Shown here in pieces: positions 60,976-64,000 of a DNA stretch of 64,000 nt. The notes under the pieces were generated by a model. The model did no database searches and was not told where the DNA came from. It worked only from the letters and a program-made list of their open reading frames with translations. The translations under genes were made by a program, and so were the position numbers. Each line of letters opens with the position of its first letter. Positions within the stretch are counted from its first letter, which is position 1. This DNA is from Chryseobacterium gallinarum (GTDB lineage: Bacteria > Bacteroidota > Bacteroidia > Flavobacteriales > Weeksellaceae), in assembly GCF_001021975.1 (NCBI RefSeq), contig NZ_CP009928.1, forward strand, positions 434,001-498,000. The letters are read 5' to 3'.

Positions 60976-62931
60976 ATGAAAAAGCTCATCTTGCCTATTG
61001 CCCTGGCAAGCACTGTACCGGCATTTGGCCAACAGAAAACGGACACTCTTAAAACTCAGGAAAATGCCATTGAGGAAGTTACTATTATTGCTTCTACCCG
61101 AACTACGCAAAAGGCAGAAAATTCGCCGCAAAAAGTAGAAATATTAGGAAAAGAAGAAATGGCTGAGGAAAGCGGGATTAAACCTGCAGGTATCGGAAGT
61201 CTCATTGGTGATATCAGCGGAGTTCAGATCCAGCAAAGCAGTGCAGTATCAGGAAACTCTAATGTCAGGATCCAGGGTCTTGATGGTCGTTACACCCAGG
61301 TATTGCGCGACGGAATGCCTCTGTTTGACGGATTCAGCGGCGGATTAGGTTTACTGAACATTCCTCCTCTTGATTTACAGCAGATCGAATTAATAAAAGG
61401 GTCAGCTTCCACATTATATGGTGGTGGGGCTATTGGTGGACTGGTTAACATGATTTCAAGAAAACCGGCTGCAAAACAGGAATTGACTGCTCTTGTTAAC
61501 TATTCTACTCTTGATGAAAAAAATCTTAATTTCTTCGCTTCAAAAAGGCACCATTGGATCGGCTATACATTCTTTGGCGGTGTTACTCATCAAAATGCAA
61601 AGGATGTGGATAAAGACGGCTTTTCGGATGTACCACAGGTACGTTCCTTAGTAATTCATCCCAAACTGTTTTTTTATCCATCTGAAAACGCCGTTATCAG
61701 CCTGGGCTGGAGTGGAAGTTTTGATAAAAATGTAGGTGGTGATATGCAGGTTATTAAAGGAAATTCTGATAATATCCATCAATATTTTGAACAAAATAAG
61801 CTGCAAAGAAATACCTATGAAATATTGTACCAGCAAAAACTGAATGACGATTCTAAAATTGAGTTTAAAAACAGTTTAAGCAATTTCAACAGGAAGTTCA
61901 GCAGCAATGATAATTTTCTGAACGCTAAACAAAACAGCTATTTTTCAGAGCTTACTTACATCCGGCCTATGAAAAATATGAATTGGGTGCTGGGTGCTGA
62001 TTTTCAGGGAAGCAAATTTGTTCCTCAAAACTTTATGTATTTCCAGGTTCCGCAATTTGAGAACAACAGTTTTGGGCTTTTTCTGCAGAATACGCTGAAA
62101 TTTAATAAAATGACTGTAGAAACCGGACTTCGTAATGATTTCACCAACAATTACGGAAGCTTCTTTCTGCCAAGTATTGCAGCTATTTATCACTTTGACA
62201 GCCATTGGGCAGCAAGAGGAGGAATCGGGCTGGGATACAAAGTACCCAATGCTCTAGCACCACAAATGATAGATTATTCCCTGGAAAATATCCGTCCAAT
62301 TGATATGAAAAATACCCGGGCTGAAAAATCTGTGGGCTACAATCTGGAATTTAATTATAAAAAGAAACTGGACAATGGGGATGCACTGTTTATCAATCAG
62401 GCCTTCTTTTTAACCTATATCAACCGTCCGGTTATAGGGCATACTGATCAGAATAATCAGGTTTTCTTTATCAACGAAGCTTCTCCCGTTGTATCGAAAG
62501 GATTTGATACCTATATCAAAGGAGATATTGATGAGTGGGAGTTTTATATAGGCTACACTTTCACGATGGCAAAATATACGTTTCTTCAGGATAACCAGTT
62601 CATTCCACTTACACCGAAACACAGATTTGCCATGACTACGATAAAGGAACTTGAAGACGGATGTAAAATTGGAGTGGAGGCTTCTTTTACAGGGCAGCAA
62701 TACAGGATGGATTATACCAAAACACCTTCTTACCTATTTATGGCAGCGATGGTTTCTAAAGAGATCGGAAATCATATTACTGTTGTTCTCAATTGTGAAA
62801 ACCTTTTAGACTACAGACAAAGCCGTAAAGAAGCATTGTATACGGGAAATATCAGTAACCCTACCTTTAATCCGCTATGGGCTCCTATAGACGGAAGGGT
62901 GGTTAATCTTTCTTTAAAATGGAAATTGTAA
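60976..62931 (+). CDS. TonB-dependent outer-membrane receptor
   Basis: A 651-aa receptor. ATG 60976 gives a signal peptide (KLILPIALASTVPAFGQ); an upstream TTG would put 16 polar residues before it. The TonB box region is AIEEVTIIAST, the plug (about 45-160) has VRIQGLDGRYTQVLRDGMPL and ELIKGSASTLYGGGAIGG, and the barrel ends in VNLSLKWKL. There is no SusD partner, so an iron-siderophore, heme or metal substrate is more likely than a polysaccharide. Confidence 0.9.
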   Translation: MKKLILPIALASTVPAFGQQKTDTLKTQENAIEEVTIIASTRTTQKAENSPQKVEILGKEEMAEESGIKPAGIGSLIGDISGVQIQQSSAVSGNSNVRIQGLDGRYTQVLRDGMPLFDGFSGGLGLLNIPPLDLQQIELIKGSASTLYGGGAIGGLVNMISRKPAAKQELTALVNYSTLDEKNLNFFASKRHHWIGYTFFGGVTHQNAKDVDKDGFSDVPQVRSLVIHPKLFFYPSENAVISLGWSGSFDKNVGGDMQVIKGNSDNIHQYFEQNKLQRNTYEILYQQKLNDDSKIEFKNSLSNFNRKFSSNDNFLNAKQNSYFSELTYIRPMKNMNWVLGADFQGSKFVPQNFMYFQVPQFENNSFGLFLQNTLKFNKMTVETGLRNDFTNNYGSFFLPSIAAIYHFDSHWAARGGIGLGYKVPNALAPQMIDYSLENIRPIDMKNTRAEKSVGYNLEFNYKKKLDNGDALFINQAFFLTYINRPVIGHTDQNNQVFFINEASPVVSKGFDTYIKGDIDEWEFYIGYTFTMAKYTFLQDNQFIPLTPKHRFAMTTIKELEDGCKIGVEASFTGQQYRMDYTKTPSYLFMAAMVSKEIGNHITVVLNCENLLDYRQSRKEALYTGNISNPTFNPLWAPIDGRVVNLSLKWKL

Positions 62932-63020
62932 TCCAGGTTCTCAACAGACAAAACAGCAGAATACAAGTAGAAAAAGCTTATAGCTCCGGCAATTAAAAAT
63001 ACATTTCTATATCTAGTATA

Positions 63021-63869
63021 TTATGTTGCAGGCCGTTTTTCTTTTTCAATCCTTACATCAATATTAATGGCCGGGCTTCCTGCCGTTATTTTTTCCCAAT
63101 TGCTGTAAAAAGTTCTTTCAAAAACAGTTCTCAATAATGCCGCACTAAAGCCAAAATCACCTTTAAACCCACTCATAACCTGTACAGAGACATAAAAATC
63201 TTCTTTATCAACCCAAACAGAATAATTATTTAGGTCAAAAGTAAATGTCCCGTCTATAATTTTATCTTCCGTTATTTCTGTGGTAAGGTTTTCCAAAAGA
63301 ATAGACTCTGCAGGTTGTTTATTTTTATTAGAGTAAACATTGAAATTGAGAACTATAGGCTTATCGGTTTTAAACTTTGCTATATTAAGATGGATTTTCT
63401 CAATTTTCAACCTTTTTTTATTTGAAAATGGGATTGCAAATTCCCTATAAACTGCCTGATTAGAACCATTCGAGCTAAACCCGTAAAGCATTTTTTTTGC
63501 TTTTGATTTGACTCCAATATTTTTACTTTCAAAAGTTTTTGGGCTTATTTTTAATTCAGCAATTTCGTTGACTTTTTCTTTAAGAATAATAGTATGATTG
63601 TTTGAATTGATAAAATCTTTGACAATTTGTTCAAAAGAAAGATAACCTCCTAACTGAACGATTATTTTCTTAGATGTATCAATATTGGATAAGTCAATAC
63701 TGTAATTTCCATTTTCATCTGTAAGTGCTCCCCTGTTTTCATTTTCAATTCCAATTCTCGCATAAGGAATCACTTGATTATTTTCTTTAGAAATAATTTT
63801 TCCAGAAATAATCTGAGAATTTGCAAAACTGAATAGTAATAAAGAAAAAAAGATAAACTTTATTTTCAT
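63021..63869 (-). CDS. Exported protein with carboxypeptidase-regulatory-like domain
   Basis: A 282-aa protein with signal peptide (ATG 63869; MKIKFIFFSLLLFSFANSQ). The N-terminal domain (about 20-105) is the CarboxypepD_reg-like beta sandwich (ISGKIISKENNQVIPYARI, GALTDENGNYSIDL) that is common in Bacteroidetes surface proteins. The rest is a beta-rich domain that I cannot name. It probably faces the periplasm or outer membrane. Confidence 0.75.
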   Translation of the reverse strand: MKIKFIFFSLLLFSFANSQIISGKIISKENNQVIPYARIGIENENRGALTDENGNYSIDLSNIDTSKKIIVQLGGYLSFEQIVKDFINSNNHTIILKEKVNEIAELKISPKTFESKNIGVKSKAKKMLYGFSSNGSNQAVYREFAIPFSNKKRLKIEKIHLNIAKFKTDKPIVLNFNVYSNKNKQPAESILLENLTTEITEDKIIDGTFTFDLNNYSVWVDKEDFYVSVQVMSGFKGDFGFSAALLRTVFERTFYSNWEKITAGSPAINIDVRIEKEKRPAT

Positions 63870-64000
63870 ATGTATATTTTTATGCCCAATTCTCAAATAT
63901 ACTATTTATTATCAGTTTTCATTAGCCACCTTATAATTAAAAAATGCCTGAGCAATTATAAAAAGCCTTCTATGAACCTGGCAGACGACACCAATAAAAA

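Noticed and set aside
63972..64000. Start of a plus-strand gene at the window end (ATG AAC CTG GCA)
   Set aside because: Only nine codons are visible, too few to support a call.

Overview
The window is a chromosomal segment of a flavobacterium, most likely Chryseobacterium or a close relative. The signs are AT-rich DNA, Bacteroidetes-type promoter elements (TAnnTTTG), few Shine-Dalgarno sites, a three-subunit succinate:quinone reductase, a bacteriophytochrome paired with a heme oxygenase, lipoproteins and TonB-dependent receptors. The genus is an inference from gene content and style; no 16S gene is present.

The centre of the window is a complete-looking Mu-like transposable prophage of about 37.55 kb (2336-39887). 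It sits in a glycolipid-binding (DUF1089) gene, splitting it after codon 5 and leaving the 5-bp repeat AATCT at both edges. Layout: left end with short repeats and a terminator (2336-2880); a LexA-type repressor on the minus strand facing an operator cluster (2880-3740); a plus-strand early operon with MuA-like transposase, MuB-like ATPase, a second P-loop ATPase and a DUF3164 protein (3753-8783); a low-GC cargo zone with small genes and a lipoprotein AHH-nuclease toxin plus immunity gene (8934-13807); a strongly folded 118-nt palindrome and a small gene cluster that may hold the late regulator (14231-15605).

The late genes are split into two divergent operons around a control region rich in dyads (23460-23626). 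Leftward: terminase subunits, gp36-like protein, a portal + MuF + nuclease-like fusion, tape measure, gpG-like and gp37-like proteins. Rightward: ClpP-type protease/scaffold, capsid, endolysin, a one-gene spanin candidate, sheath, tube, frameshifted tail chaperone, baseplate and fibres.

The right end (37902-39802), where phage Mu keeps com-mom, holds a distinctive cassette: a 42-aa protein, an ABC-type ATPase, a GNAT acyltransferase domain and a formyltransferase-like enzyme. The ATPase and GNAT parts lie in different frames but are joined by a textbook -1 frameshift signal (A AAA AAG, 8-nt spacer, stem-loop). I propose a DNA-modification or anti-restriction system analogous to Mom; this is the most interesting item in the window.

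The flanking host genes are ordinary: a GNAT fragment, an M28 peptidase and a small membrane protein on the left. On the right are malate dehydrogenase, bphO-bphP, a porin/anion-transporter/sdhCAB operon, a cyclase, a nucleoid-associated protein, a tandemly duplicated pair of small genes, an AraC/DoxX/cupin group, a diheme cytochrome c peroxidase, lipoproteins and a TonB-dependent receptor.
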